Source: Thereva unica
Taxonomy: Eukaryota; Arthropoda; Insecta; Diptera; Therevidae
DNA length: 64,000 bases
Reading direction: 5' to 3'
NCBI GenBank assembly: GCA_949987705.1
Contig: CATLJY010000058.1
Span: 44,772-108,771, forward strand
The translations under genes and the position numbers were made by a program. Below, piece by piece: positions 46,710-57,034 of the stretch. Every line of letters begins with the position of its first letter. Position 1 is the stretch's first letter. Under the pieces are notes generated by a model. It had not been told where the DNA came from and did no database searches. It saw only the letters and a program-made list of their open reading frames with translations.

Positions 46710-49700
46710 CTAGCATAAAACCCGCGTGCCTTGCAACGCCTTTAAAAACTGTTTGTTATGTGCAATGTTTTCCTTAAAAAAAAGCAACAAAAAAGTCAGC
46801 TGTTATTATCTCTAAAAAGGGTTTATTATAGTGCATTTTTTTAATAAATATGATAAACAAATTGCTGCGAATATCACCTCTGCTCAACAAATCTGCAAGT
46901 TTTGAAGCAGAGATTGGCATGTATACGTCATCAAGAAAAGTGACATTTTAGGGTTTGACGAACGTTCGTTAAGTTTGTTCGCCTATTTACGTGGATGTAA
47001 GAAATTATGAAGCAATCACAAATGAATATTAAATAAAGTGAATTTCGAGTCATTCATTTCTACGTGATTATAGGGATGCACTGTCAAAATTGCAGCCCTT
47101 CAGCTTGAGAGGTTTGGGTTAACCCCATTTCATCCCCTTAGGGGATGCATTTCGAGTAATCGCCTCTTAGTGGATGTCCACGTCATTATAGGGATGCACT
47201 GTCCAAATTTCAACCCTGTAGCTCCAGTATTTTGGTAACCCCATTTCACCCCTTTAGGGGATGAATTTCGAAAAATCGCTTCTTAGTAAATGTCCACTTC
47301 ATTATAGATATGCACTGTCAAAATTTCAGCCGTTTAGCTCCAGCGGTTTGGCTTAACCCCATTTAACCCCCTTAGAGGATGAATTTCGAAAAATCGCTTC
47401 TTAGTGTATGTCCACGTCATTTAGGGGATACACTGTTCAAAATTTCAGCCCTATAGCTCCAGCGGTTTGGGTAAACCCCGTTTCACCCTCTTAGGGGATA
47501 AATTTCGAAAAATCGCCTTATAGTGGATGTCCACTCCATTATAGGGATGCACTGTTAAAATTCCAGCTCTATAACTTTAGCGGTTTGGATAAATCCCGTT
47601 TCACCCCCTTAGGGGATGAATTTTGAAAAATCGCTTCTTAGTGGATGTTCACGCCATTATAGGGATGCACTGTAAAAATTTCTGCCCTATAGCTCCAGCG
47701 GTTTGGGTAAACCCCATTTCACCCCCTTAGGGGATGAATTTCGAAAAATCGCCTTATAGTGGATGTCCACGCCATTATAGGGATGCACTGTTAAAATTTC
47801 AGCCCCATAACTTTAGCGGTTTGGATAAACCCCGTTTCACCCCCTTAGGGGATGAATTTTGAAAAATCGCTTCTTAGTGGATGTTCACGCCATTATAGGG
47901 ATGCACTGTCAAAATTTCAGCCCTATAGCTCCAGCGGTGTGGGTTAATCCCATTTCACCCCCTTAGGGGATGAATTTCGAAAAATCGCTTCTTAGTGGAT
48001 GTCCACGCCATTATAGGGATGCACTGTCAAAATTTCAGCCCTATAGCTTTAGCGGTTTGTAAAAACCCCATTTCACAACCTTAGGGGATGAATTTCGGAA
48101 AGTCGCTCTTTAGTGGATGTCCACGTCATTATAGGGTTGTACTATTAAAATTTCAACCCTATAGCTCCAGCGGTTTGGATAAACCCCATTTCACCCGCTT
48201 AAGGGATGAATTTCGAAAAATCGCTTTATAGTGGATGTCCACTCCATTATAGGGATGCACTGTCCAAATTTCAGCCCTATAGCTTTAGCGGTTTGTAAAA
48301 ACCCTATTTCACACCCTTAGGGGATGAATTTCGAAAAATCGCTCTTTAGTGGATGTAAACGTCATTATAGGGATGCACTGTCAAAATTTCAGCCCAATAG
48401 CTCCAGCGGTGTGGGTAAATCCCATTTCACCCCCTTAGGGGATGAATTTCGAAAAATCGCTTCTTAGTGGATGTCCACGTCATTATAGGGATGCACTGTT
48501 AAAATTTCAACCCTATAGCTCCAGCGGTTTGGATTAACCCTATTTCACCCCCTTAAGGGATGAATTCCGAAAAATCGCTTTATAGTGGATGTCCACTCCA
48601 TTATAGGGATGCACTGTCAAAATTTCAGCCTTATAGCTTTAGCGGTTTCTAAAAACCCTATTTCACACCCTTAGGGGATGAATTTCGAAAAATCGCTCTT
48701 TAGTGGATTAGTGGATGTAAACGTCATTATAAGGATGCACTGTCAAAATTTCAGCCCTATAGCTTTAGCGGTTTGTAAAAACCCCATTTCACACCATTAG
48801 GGGATGAACTTCGAAAAATCGCTCTTTAGTGGATTTCCACGTCATTATAGGAATGCACTGTTAAAATTAGCTCCAGCGGTTTGGATAAACCCCATTTCAC
48901 CCCCTTAAGGGATGAATTTCGAAAAATCGCTTTATAGTGGATGTAAACGTCATTATAGGGATGCACTGTCAAAATTTCAGCCCTATAACTTTAGCTGTTT
49001 GGATAAAAGCCATTTCAACCCCTTAGGGGATGAATTTCGAAATATCGCTTTTTAGTGTATGAAAACGTCATTATAGGGATGCACTGTCAACATTTCAGCC
49101 CTATAGTTCCAGCGGTTTGGGTAAACCCCATTTCACCCCCTTAGTGGATGAATTTCGAAAAATCGCTTCTTAGCGGATGTCCACGCCATTATAGGGATGC
49201 ACTGTCAAAATTTCAGCCCTATAGCTCCAACGGTTTGGATAAACCCCATTTCACCCCCTTAGGGGATGAATTTCGAAAAATCGCTTCATCGTGGATGTCC
49301 ACTCCATTATAGGGATGCACTGTCCAAATTTCAGCCCTATAGCTCCAGCGGTTTGTACAAACCCCATTTCACCCCCTTAGGTGATGAATTTCGAAAAATC
49401 GCTTTTTAGTGGATGTCCACGCCATTATAGGGATGCACTGTCAAAATTTTAGCCCTTTAGCTCCAGCGGTTTTAGGTTGTGCGTTGTCTGTCAGTCAGTT
49501 ACTTTTTATACAATAGAAAAAAAAGTAAAGATAAAAAATCCCCTTACAACTTATTGAACCGCATTTCACCCCCTTCAACCCTTTTTTTCTCCATAAAAAT
49601 TAGCCTATGTCCGTCTCCAAGGTCTAAACTATGTCTGTAGCAAATTTCATCAAAATCGGTTTAGTGGTTTAGGCGTGAAAGCGTAACAGACAGACAGACA

Positions 49701-49733
49701 GAGTTACTTTCGCATTTATAATATTAGTAAGGA
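46710..49733 (-). mobile_element. Helitron with 118-bp satellite, third copy
   Basis: The minus strand starts TCCTTACTAATATTATAAA (49733) and ends GCACGCGGGTTTTATGCTAG (46710), between A (46709) and T (49734). It has the same 3' region as 16761-17056 and, at 47021-47040, the uninterrupted AATGAATATTAAATAAAG. The (CAGA)n run is short (three to four units). It holds about 20 diverged 118-bp units. Confidence 0.92.
47060..49470 (-). repeat. Tandem array of 118-bp units, about 20 copies
   Basis: Same unit as at 17-23 kb, but the copies differ more from one another and in order. One unit has a duplicated TAGTGGAT at 48700-48720 and another a short deletion near 48865. Confidence 0.93.
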
Positions 49734-49794
49734 TATGGCAATATTGCAATATCCCGATCTCAATTGCTATACCACAAGTCTGTCTCCGGTATTA

Positions 49795-51002
49795 TTCTTC
49801 CATACTTGTTTAGGTGGCAAGTCAGAATTAAGCTTAACTGCATAGAACTCCCGCTTAGCGAGACGAATTTTTTTGTTAGCCATATTACGGATGTGCTTAT
49901 ACCTACTGAAAGATTCAGTAGTTCTCAGCCGTCTGTACCTACGATAAAGGAGTTCACGTTCCTGGATTAGCAGCCTTACTTCGGCATTAAACCAAGGACA
50001 GTTATGACATTCCGGCTTCTTACGAATTCGTTTGAATGGAACACACTCGTTGAAAACAGCTAAAATAAGGGAAGTGAACACCTGTACTTTCTCGTCAATC
50101 GAGTGTAGACTAAATATCGCGTTTAGAGGTAAAGAGAGGCATTTATGGTAAATGGTTTCATAATCAATATTTCTATAATCCCTGTATGTGATGAATTGAT
50201 GAGAGGCCGATGCTGAGCATGAAAATCTCACAGATAGAAAAAGGAAGTCATGGTCGAATAGGCTGGGAGGTGAAAGTTGACTCCAACGAACCACCCTTGC
50301 AACGCTCGAAGTGGCAAGAACGTCAAGCAAAGAAGGTCGCATGCAATTATTAAACGTTGGGAGATTGTTTAAGATCTCAATGTCAACAGATTATAATAAC
50401 CATGTGAACGTACTGCTTCTAAGGTTTGACTTAAGCAGGTCAACATTGAGATCTCCAGCAATATGAATATCTCTATACTGTCTACCAAGCCTAGAGAGAA
50501 CGCTAGAGAGCTCTTCAGCATTGACTTCATTGAACGAATTGGGCGGGCAGTACACATATACAAGCAAACACAAGTCACTGTGCGTTTTGACTTCGACAAC
50601 AATGAACTCACACTGATCACCGGTAGATCTGTAGATGATTTTCGACGGCAATGATTTGGAAACGTAGAGAGCCACACCCCCTCCAATTCTATCAGGTCTG
50701 TCATTACGATGAATGGTAAAGTTAGGTAGATGCACATAAGAACAAGGGATATCACTATTTAACCACGTCTCAGTGACCAAAAACGCATTCACTCTAGTGT
50801 TATCAAACATTTCCCTCAAGTCATCAATCTTGTTCCTCAGGCTTCTTGCATTAAAGTTGAGTACATCCAATTCTTCTTGAGAGCAAATGATATTAAGCAG
50901 TCTACCCACATCATACACAGAACTAAAGGTACTCGTACTACCCGTCATTACGAAGATCGGTAGTATAACAGCGGCCAGCATCAGGAGGACAACTAAAAAC
51001 AC
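49795..51002 (-). pseudogene. LINE copy 2 ORF2, endonuclease and linker
   Basis: The minus strand from about 51002 (MFLVVLLMLAAVILP) encodes the endonuclease: NARSLRNKIDD, VTETWLNSD, AGDLNVDLL. A frameshift near 50385 (TGTTGATTATAAT) separates it from the last part, where the frame of copy 1 is kept across its two lesions (RWSQLSPPSLFDHDFLFL and KKPECHNCPWFNAE). It ends at 49795, where the Harbinger-like MITE enters. Confidence 0.85.
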
Positions 51003-51154
51003 AACGTATAAGCAATGAGAAAAACAACAATAGAAGCATCAACGCAACGAAGTGATCAAAATCATGAAAAAGATTAAACAAATTTAAAACAATATGCAAG
51101 CATAAGCTAAAAATGGAATTATAAAAAAAGTAATAAGAGTTAATGTATATAAGC

Positions 51155-52169
51155 ATAGCAACAAATTTTTTTTTTTTTTTTTTAAAAACACCTTTATTGG
51201 TATGGTTACTACAATCTTAATTAATATTAATTTATTAGTATAGTTAACAATAGTACTTAACTTAAGCATGTCTTAAAGTAAGCATACACTTGTATGGGAT
51301 TTCTGTACCAGTGTCCAGTTCCCGTAGTATGTAGTATTCGTCAATTATGCATCAGTTCGTGAGGTTTTACTCTTTTGAGTCGTCTTATTTCGTTGGTGGT
51401 ATCCAATAATTGTATAGCCTCAACGTTGGTGTGGGCCAGAAGTCTCTTCTCGTGTTTAATGGCATATTCGCGGATGACCTCCTCTATCCATTTTATATCC
51501 AAATCATCATGTATTTCTTTATTAGTCACATAGCGGTAAGCGTTGGTGATCATTCGAAGAAATTTGTTTTGGCTGCGTTGAATTACGTCTCGATTAGATT
51601 TATGAGTACAACCCCAGAGCTGCACACCATACATCCATATCGGCTTGAACATAGACTGGTATATTAGTCTTTTGCAATACAGGTTCATTTTGGAGTGATG
51701 TCCAATTAGCCAGTACATTTGACGCTGTTCTAATCGAATCTGTTCAGTTTTTTGTCTCACGTGATGTTTCCAGTTCAGTCTTGAGTCTAAATGTAGACCA
51801 AGATATTTTGCAGATTCTGCCTGGGGTACTTGCACCCCATTGAGGTACGTGTGTAAGCTGTTGTATTTGCGACGCAGCGTAAATGTCACATGGACTGATT
51901 TAACCTCATTAAGCTTGATTTTCCAATCTGTTGTCCATTTGCTAACATGATTCAAGGCTCGTTGGAGTTTTTCCACCGCTTTTGGTTGGGATACATCTGT
52001 TGACATAATTACAGTATCATCAGCGAATGTTCCGATAAATGTGTTATCTGTTGTTGGAATATCCGCAGTAAAAAGCAGGTATAGGAAGGGTCCCAATACG
52101 CTTCCCTGCGGAACTCCCGCTAATATCGGACAAAAGTCAGAATATGCTTCTTCATGGATAGCAACAAAT
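51155..52169 (-). mobile_element. Jockey-clade LINE, 5'-truncated, with 12-bp target duplication
   Basis: The insertion 51167-52157 is flanked by ATAGCAACAAAT at 51155-51166 and 52158-52169. It ends, on the minus strand, in about 18 A (T-run from 51167). LINE copy 1 has one ATTTGTTGCTAT (8926-8937), the empty site. These are the hallmarks of target-primed reverse transcription. Confidence 0.93.
51341..52157 (-). pseudogene. Jockey reverse transcriptase, C-terminal half
   Basis: The open minus-strand frame enters at the truncated edge with AYSDFCPILAGVPQGSVLGP, then the catalytic GTFADDTVIMST, the thumb (QVPQAESAKYLGLHLDSRL) and the C-terminal region (MYGVQLWGCTHKSNRD, then IQRSQNKFLRMITNA). 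It is 272 codons with no stop until 51341. The endonuclease and the first half of RT are missing through 5' truncation at insertion, so the fragment is dead on arrival although its frame is intact. Confidence 0.9.
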
Positions 52170-52363
52170 GAAATTAATAAAAGGCTTTCATAAAACTAAG
52201 ACAATATTAAAAAATATTAAAGCTAATTAAAACTAATCATCAGCATTGACGTTATCACAGTTGATATTCCCTCCAATAATTTCATCAATGGCATCCACAG
52301 AAGTCACTTTGACAGGAGGATCAGTCTTGCGACAGCGAACGTAAACAATTCCGTGTCGTGTAC

Positions 52364-52880
52364 TTTTTTTTTTTATGTGGCAGTGCTAAGCTTAGGAGTC
52401 ACCCTTTGTACTACTAGTCCGTCATGTCATTTGTCACGTCATGGTGCAATGTCTAGCAGTAAGCTTAGTACGGGGGAGGGATGAGGGGGGGGGGGTATAG
52501 GTTAAGGATTAAAAGGTACGGGGGGGTATTGAAGAAGGTGGTGATGAACCCTGCGTTTGAACTCTTGGATGTTGTAGGAGTTCGGAAATACTGACTGCGA
52601 GAGGTTATTCCACGGTCGAGTTGTTCTATTAACAAACGAATTCATATCTTGTTGAGTGCGTGAAAGGGGTAGTTGCAGGTGAAGGGAATGAGACGAGTGG
52701 GCTAATCTGGTGTTGCGGGTATAAGATTGCCGTGGAGGCAGGAGAGCGTTTAACTTGGAGGAACAGTCACTATGATAGGAGCGATAAAATTTTGTCAGTG
52801 CTGCTCCATTCCTACGGTGGCTCAAGGGGTCGATGGTGGAGCAGGCGGTGTCGTCATCAATTAATTTGAGCGCCCTTACC
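52364..52880 (-). mobile_element. LINE 3' end inserted in ORF1, copy 2
   Basis: Counterpart of 7667-8730 without the hAT MITE: RT tail, C-rich 3' UTR and poly(A) (T10 on this strand at 52364). Confidence 0.75.
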
Positions 52881-53638
52881 GAGTAGATGGCCTTATTGAG
52901 TCTGTGTTTGTTAACTATGTTATAAATTCTTTGGTTGTTTTTAGAGAGGCTCTCACAAATATGTAGTTTCCCCTCAGAATTAAGCAGGGTACTTATCTGG
53001 CTCATTTTAACGCCTCCTTTAGGATAAAATTGTCTAATAAATGCCGACTTTTCAGTGGTATTTGACAATTTTACCACCATTCGCGCTGATAAGGTCTTCT
53101 CGTTAATGCCGTTGTTGGTGCTGCGCAAGAAGAATGCGTCTGTATATAAGGACAGCTCATGTCCAATACAAGTAGCAATATTAGACAATAATTGCTTGGG
53201 TTGCAATGAGTCATCATTTGGAATGCCGGAAATAATCACATCATTTTGCTTCAGCAGTCTCTCACTGTCATCAACTTTTTGGTATAACAGACACATATCC
53301 TGCTGCATCGCATGCACATCATCATTGATTTTATTGACTTTGTCGACAGTCATCTGCACATCACCGAGTATGCTGTCCATTTGCTGAGATAGACCAGATA
53401 TAGCATTCTCCATCTCATTAAATTTCTCAGACAACAAGTCAGTAATGAATTTTTTCAATCGGGTCTCAAGCAAGTCAAAACCATCAATTGATAACGATCG
53501 ACGAGGAGAAGGTGCGGGCAGTGATACTTCAGGGTCCGTTTTAGGTGTCTCTCCTCTCCTCGGACCTCTTCCTCTGGTGACGACCGGAGTCGGTTTTTGA
53601 TTTGTGGTGGCAGTTTTGATATTTTGCTTACTCATCAT
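52502..53638 (-). pseudogene. LINE ORF1 with fused RT tail, open 378 codons
   Basis: The ATG at 53638 opens a frame with a basic N-terminus (TRGRGPRRGETPKTDPE), a long coiled coil (about residues 50-125, SEKFNEMENAISGLSQQM) and the conserved ORF1 block NDVIISGIPNDD. The nucleic-acid-binding region RMVVKLSNTTEK follows. At about 52880 it runs without a break into the RT C-terminal tail (DPLSHRRNGAALTKF) and stops at 52502. The fusion is the same as in copy 1. The true ORF1 end is downstream after a T10 tract (52364-52373, the complement of poly(A)). Could be expressed as a chimeric protein, but it is probably a relic. Confidence 0.8.
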
Positions 53639-53875
53639 GCACTCTTAAACCAGCTGATAACTGTCGGAACAACAACAACACTGCACGAAATGGAAAAGTC
53701 GCAAAAATCTAGCAACTATTACGCGGATAAATAACTCTGGGGAGTTCAAAGTAGCCCAAAACAGATTTACGGAAATTATTTTCAAACACGGCTCAAAAAT
53801 CGATGGAAAACAGATTATAATTCACGGAAAATAGTTGAGCGAAGATCAACAAACCACGTCTTTACTCCATGAGCA

Positions 53876-54450
53876 ATGTTCATCTCGTCCATCTCGCTAT
53901 CCTACCTGAAGGGTTTTGTTGCTTGAATAGCCAGACTAATGAGTGATGGTCCGTATAGACCTTAAAATGGCTGCCTTCTATATATGGCCTAAATTTTTCG
54001 ACTGCGAATATCACCGCTAGACACTCCTTTTCAGTGGTTGAGTAATTTACTTCGGCTGCGCGTAATTTTCTACTGGCGAAGGCCACGGGATGCTCGTCTT
54101 CGCCTTCTCCTTGCGTGATTAGAGCTCTTAAACCAATATCTGATGCATCGCAATGGACGCTGAAAGGTTTCTCAAAATCAGGTGTAGATAGGACTGATGT
54201 TAAGGCGTTCTTTAATTCTACGAAACTATTTTGTGAGGCCTCTGTCCAACGTATCGGTTTATTTTTTGTACCTTAGTGAGATCATGCAAAGGTGCTGCGA
54301 TAATTGCGTAATTTCTCACGAATCTTCTATACCAAGAACATAAACCGAGGAACCGTTTCAATTCTTTGTATGTATTCGGTCGTGGAAAATTCAAAATGGT
54401 ATCTACTTTTTCAGGGTCTGTACAGGATAATACCTCTGTTTGATTGGTTC
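53876..54450 (-). pseudogene. RT end and RNase H of the gypsy relic
   Basis: Reads FPRPNTYKELKRFLGLCSWY and RRFVRNYAIIAAPLHDL (end of RT), one frameshift near 54270, then VHCDASDIGLRALITQ (first RNase H Asp) and the region ending KVYTDHHSLVWLFKQQNPS. It is cut at 53876-53880 by the 5' end of LINE copy 2; CGAGATGGACGAGATG is duplicated at the junction. Confidence 0.83.
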
Positions 54451-54454
54451 CGCG

Positions 54455-55129
54455 TCTTCCGTGTCAATTCTGTGTTGTAATAATGATGTTCTACCTAAGC
54501 CCTTCTGATAATTTACGAAACTTCAAAATAATATTTTCCAATTTAAATTTTTGTTGTTGGGTTAGATCGGATTGGTCGTAAAGTTGTGGTTCTGTGCTTG
54601 TAGTGGTGTTAATTGTATTGCAGGGCCATATTTCACCATTGAGTTCTAGTTTTCCTCCAAAGATTTTCCAAAAGTCTACTCCTAGAATCATTTTGTGTGG
54701 AAATCCGGGAATGGCAAACATTCTTATCACTTTCATAAGATCACCTACTTGTATGGGTACATCAAATGTTCCAATTTACGAGTGTATTGTGTCATCTGCT
54801 GTTGTGAATTTGCGCTTTGTGTTTCTATCGAGCCTTAAACCGAGTTGTTTTAAAAATTCTATTCCTTCACTCCCCGCGACAGAATATCCTGAGCCTGTAT
54901 CGAGTAAGGAAGATACTTTAACATTAAATATTTCGATGTTGATGAATGGTCTACTATCGGTTGTTTCACTATAAATTGTTAGTAGTTCGATTGGCTCGTT
55001 GAGGGTTGAGCATTTTCGGGACCACCTCTTCTTTCTAAAGGAGCCGTCCGTTGACTCCGACTCCAGGTTCGTTTTCCGGAAAAATTGTATTATGTCGATC
55101 ATTTTCATTAAACCTTTGGCGACTGCCAT
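54455..55129 (-). pseudogene. Protease and RT start of the gypsy relic
   Basis: The aspartic protease is shown by VSSLLDTGSGYSVAGSEG, with the active DTG. Past a frameshift near 54776, FAIPGFPHKMILGVDFW is the protease C-terminus. The linker LTQQQKFKLENIIL leads to HRIDTEDAEPIKQRYYPV, the first residues of a gypsy RT. There the sequence jumps to the RT end. Confidence 0.82.
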
Positions 55130-55134
55130 TATTA

Positions 55135-56453
55135 TTATAATTACTTACCTTGATTAAAACTTGGGTTTCTTCTTTGCCATGTTCTGTTAGAATAACGAGG
55201 CTGGTCTTGGTATGTATGTGAGTTCCAATTTCTGTTATTATTATTTTTCTTATTGAATCGACTCCTGTTTCCTCTATCATTATCATTGTTCCTATCTAAT
55301 CTGTCGTCTCTTGATACTGGTTCTTGGCTTGTGTGTTGTTCAATTACTTGGATACTCCTTGGGTCTGACCTATCTTGTTTATATCTACTTTTATTGCTTT
55401 CCTTGAAAGTGTGTTTTAAAGTCTTGCAGGCTGTCTTCAATTCATCGACTGTCTTAAAGTCATGTAATGCTAAACTTCTTGAATATTCGGGTAGGATATT
55501 TCGCCCAAGTATTTTAATTCTTTCTGCGGTGTCCAGCTGTTTACATAACTTGAGAAATAAACTTTCCATAGTGGAGAAGAATACTATGACACTTTCATTG
55601 GAGAGTTGTTTTCGTGCTTTTATAGTGTCTATTAAGTCATCGGCGTATAACGGACTTTCGAAATCGCTGATCAGCTTATCAGAAAGAGATTGCCAAGTCT
55701 TTGCAGATTCGGATAAGGCTACTGACTGGTACCATTTGAGTGCTACTCCATCGAAAAGCTCTATGGCGGAATTAAAAAGTTCTTGATGCGATATATTTCT
55801 GGATTTTGCTAAGTTGAGACCTTCCTTACAAAATCAGAAGCAGATTGTCCTTTTACGTCGCCTGTAAACTTAACATTCCATTTCCAAACCGGAACTTTGG
55901 ATTTGAATTCATTCACTGAAGGAACTATTGCTCTGGGCGCATTCGCATTCCCAGGGTTATCTAGAGTACTGGATAGAGTACTTTGGTTGCCCTCAATCAT
56001 GATGCCAAAGTGGACTGCAGGGTCGGCGGAATCTTCAGACGTGACTGAGATATTGGAGATTTTCATATGAATATCAACGAATTTAGTTTTTAAGGTAGCT
56101 AAAGCTTCTCTTTCCACCTCAGTGGTAGGTGAAATCCTATCGATCCTTATTTTCAGGAAGTCCATTTTACAATCTAAGGCTTCTACGACGCTAACCGTGT
56201 GCTTTTGGAGTTCGAACTCCTCTTCGAAAATATTTAATATTTTGCTGCATTGTGCGATATCATCAGCAGGACTTAATACTGGTTTAACGTCGAAGGGTTT
56301 GTCAAGTTTGTTCTCATCGTCTAATATTTTTAATAACATCAGTTTCCTGGTTCGCATTGTGGTGTATTTTACATTCTGGCCTCGACATTCTAATTCGTAG
56401 CGGACTAAACTATCAGAGACGTGGTCTAGCATTTTCTTCAATGAATCCATCAT
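55135..56453 (-). pseudogene. gag of the gypsy relic
   Basis: Starts at the ATG 56453 (MMDSLKKMLDHVSDSL), with a helical N-terminus and then WKWNVKFTGDVKGQSASDFV, the beginning of the capsid. After a frameshift near 55810 it continues with ALKWYQSVALSESAKTWQSL and ESLFLKLCKQLDTAERIKI. It ends in an Arg/Asn-rich tail (RFNKKNNNNRNWNSH) with no clear zinc knuckle, as in some insect gypsy gags. Confidence 0.82.
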
Positions 56454-56877
56454 GTTTTAGTTTAATTCAATATAGTCGAAGAGAGATATACAGATAAGAT
56501 AATTAACGGTAGTGTAGAGTAACAAGTAGTTATAATAAAATTTATAAACCAAAAGTGTTTGACGTAGCTAAATCAGTTTTTATACAGTCGGAGTAAAGAT
56601 TATAAGTTATATTCGAGAGAAATAGTCAAATGATGCGGTTCAAAAGAAAATTACAAGCAGAAAAATTCAGTGAAATTCGATTTAATTATAAAAAAACATT
56701 CGATATTAATCAAAACCCACAAAACTGCAAATCAAAACAATTTAAACCTCTTCCGAACTAAACCGGATAGGCTTAGCACATAAATCGGTCACCAGTTAGT
56801 TAATACGCAAAGAGTTAATACGCACAGATAAAATTTTAGATAATTTACTAAATAAGATCAGCAATTTTTATTAGCAA
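56454..56877 (-). other. Leader of the gypsy relic up to the Helitron
   Basis: AT-rich untranslated sequence upstream of gag on the minus strand. No gene seen. It continues at 60804 after the Helitron. Confidence 0.6.
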
Positions 56878-57034
56878 CTAGCTGGGACCCGGTGCGCCTA
56901 CGCTGCACCCATAAGTCAATAGTAAACAATAAAAACCATCCATTGACTTAATATTTTTCGAGATATGAATTTTACACAGATGAAATGCCTCAAAGAACAT
57001 GGGTCCTGCGTCGGCTGCCATGAATCGGTATATT

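Larger units (their letters stand above)
46284..49794. mobile_element. Harbinger-like MITE (TTA duplication) split by a Helitron
   Basis: The ends TACCGGAGACACACTTGTGG (46287) and CCACAAGTCTGTCTCCGGTA (49791) are imperfect inverted repeats, flanked by TTA at 46284-46286 and 49792-49794. LINE copy 1 reads GTTTACGTATATTCTTCC across the site (near 10315). A 3-bp TTA duplication is typical of PIF/Harbinger. About 480 bp of AT-rich MITE remain around the Helitron at 46710-49733. Confidence 0.82.
45251..53875 (-). mobile_element. LINE copy 2, minus strand, with three nested insertions
   Basis: Reads right to left: a probable 5' UTR (53639-53875), ORF1 (53638-52502), ORF1 end (near 52240), then ORF2 endonuclease (51002 to 49800) and RT (46190-45370). 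It is interrupted by a Jockey fragment (51167-52157) and a Harbinger-like MITE (46287-49791), which itself holds a Helitron. It ends at GACCCTGACCCAG (45251), the same point as copy 1. A deletion of about 400 bp removes the RT catalytic FADD. It keeps single-copy target sites for the hAT MITE and RTE-like insertions seen in copy 1. Confidence 0.85.

Noticed and set aside
55253..55786. Plus-strand 177-codon ORF
   Set aside because: Antisense of the gypsy gag; no domain of its own.
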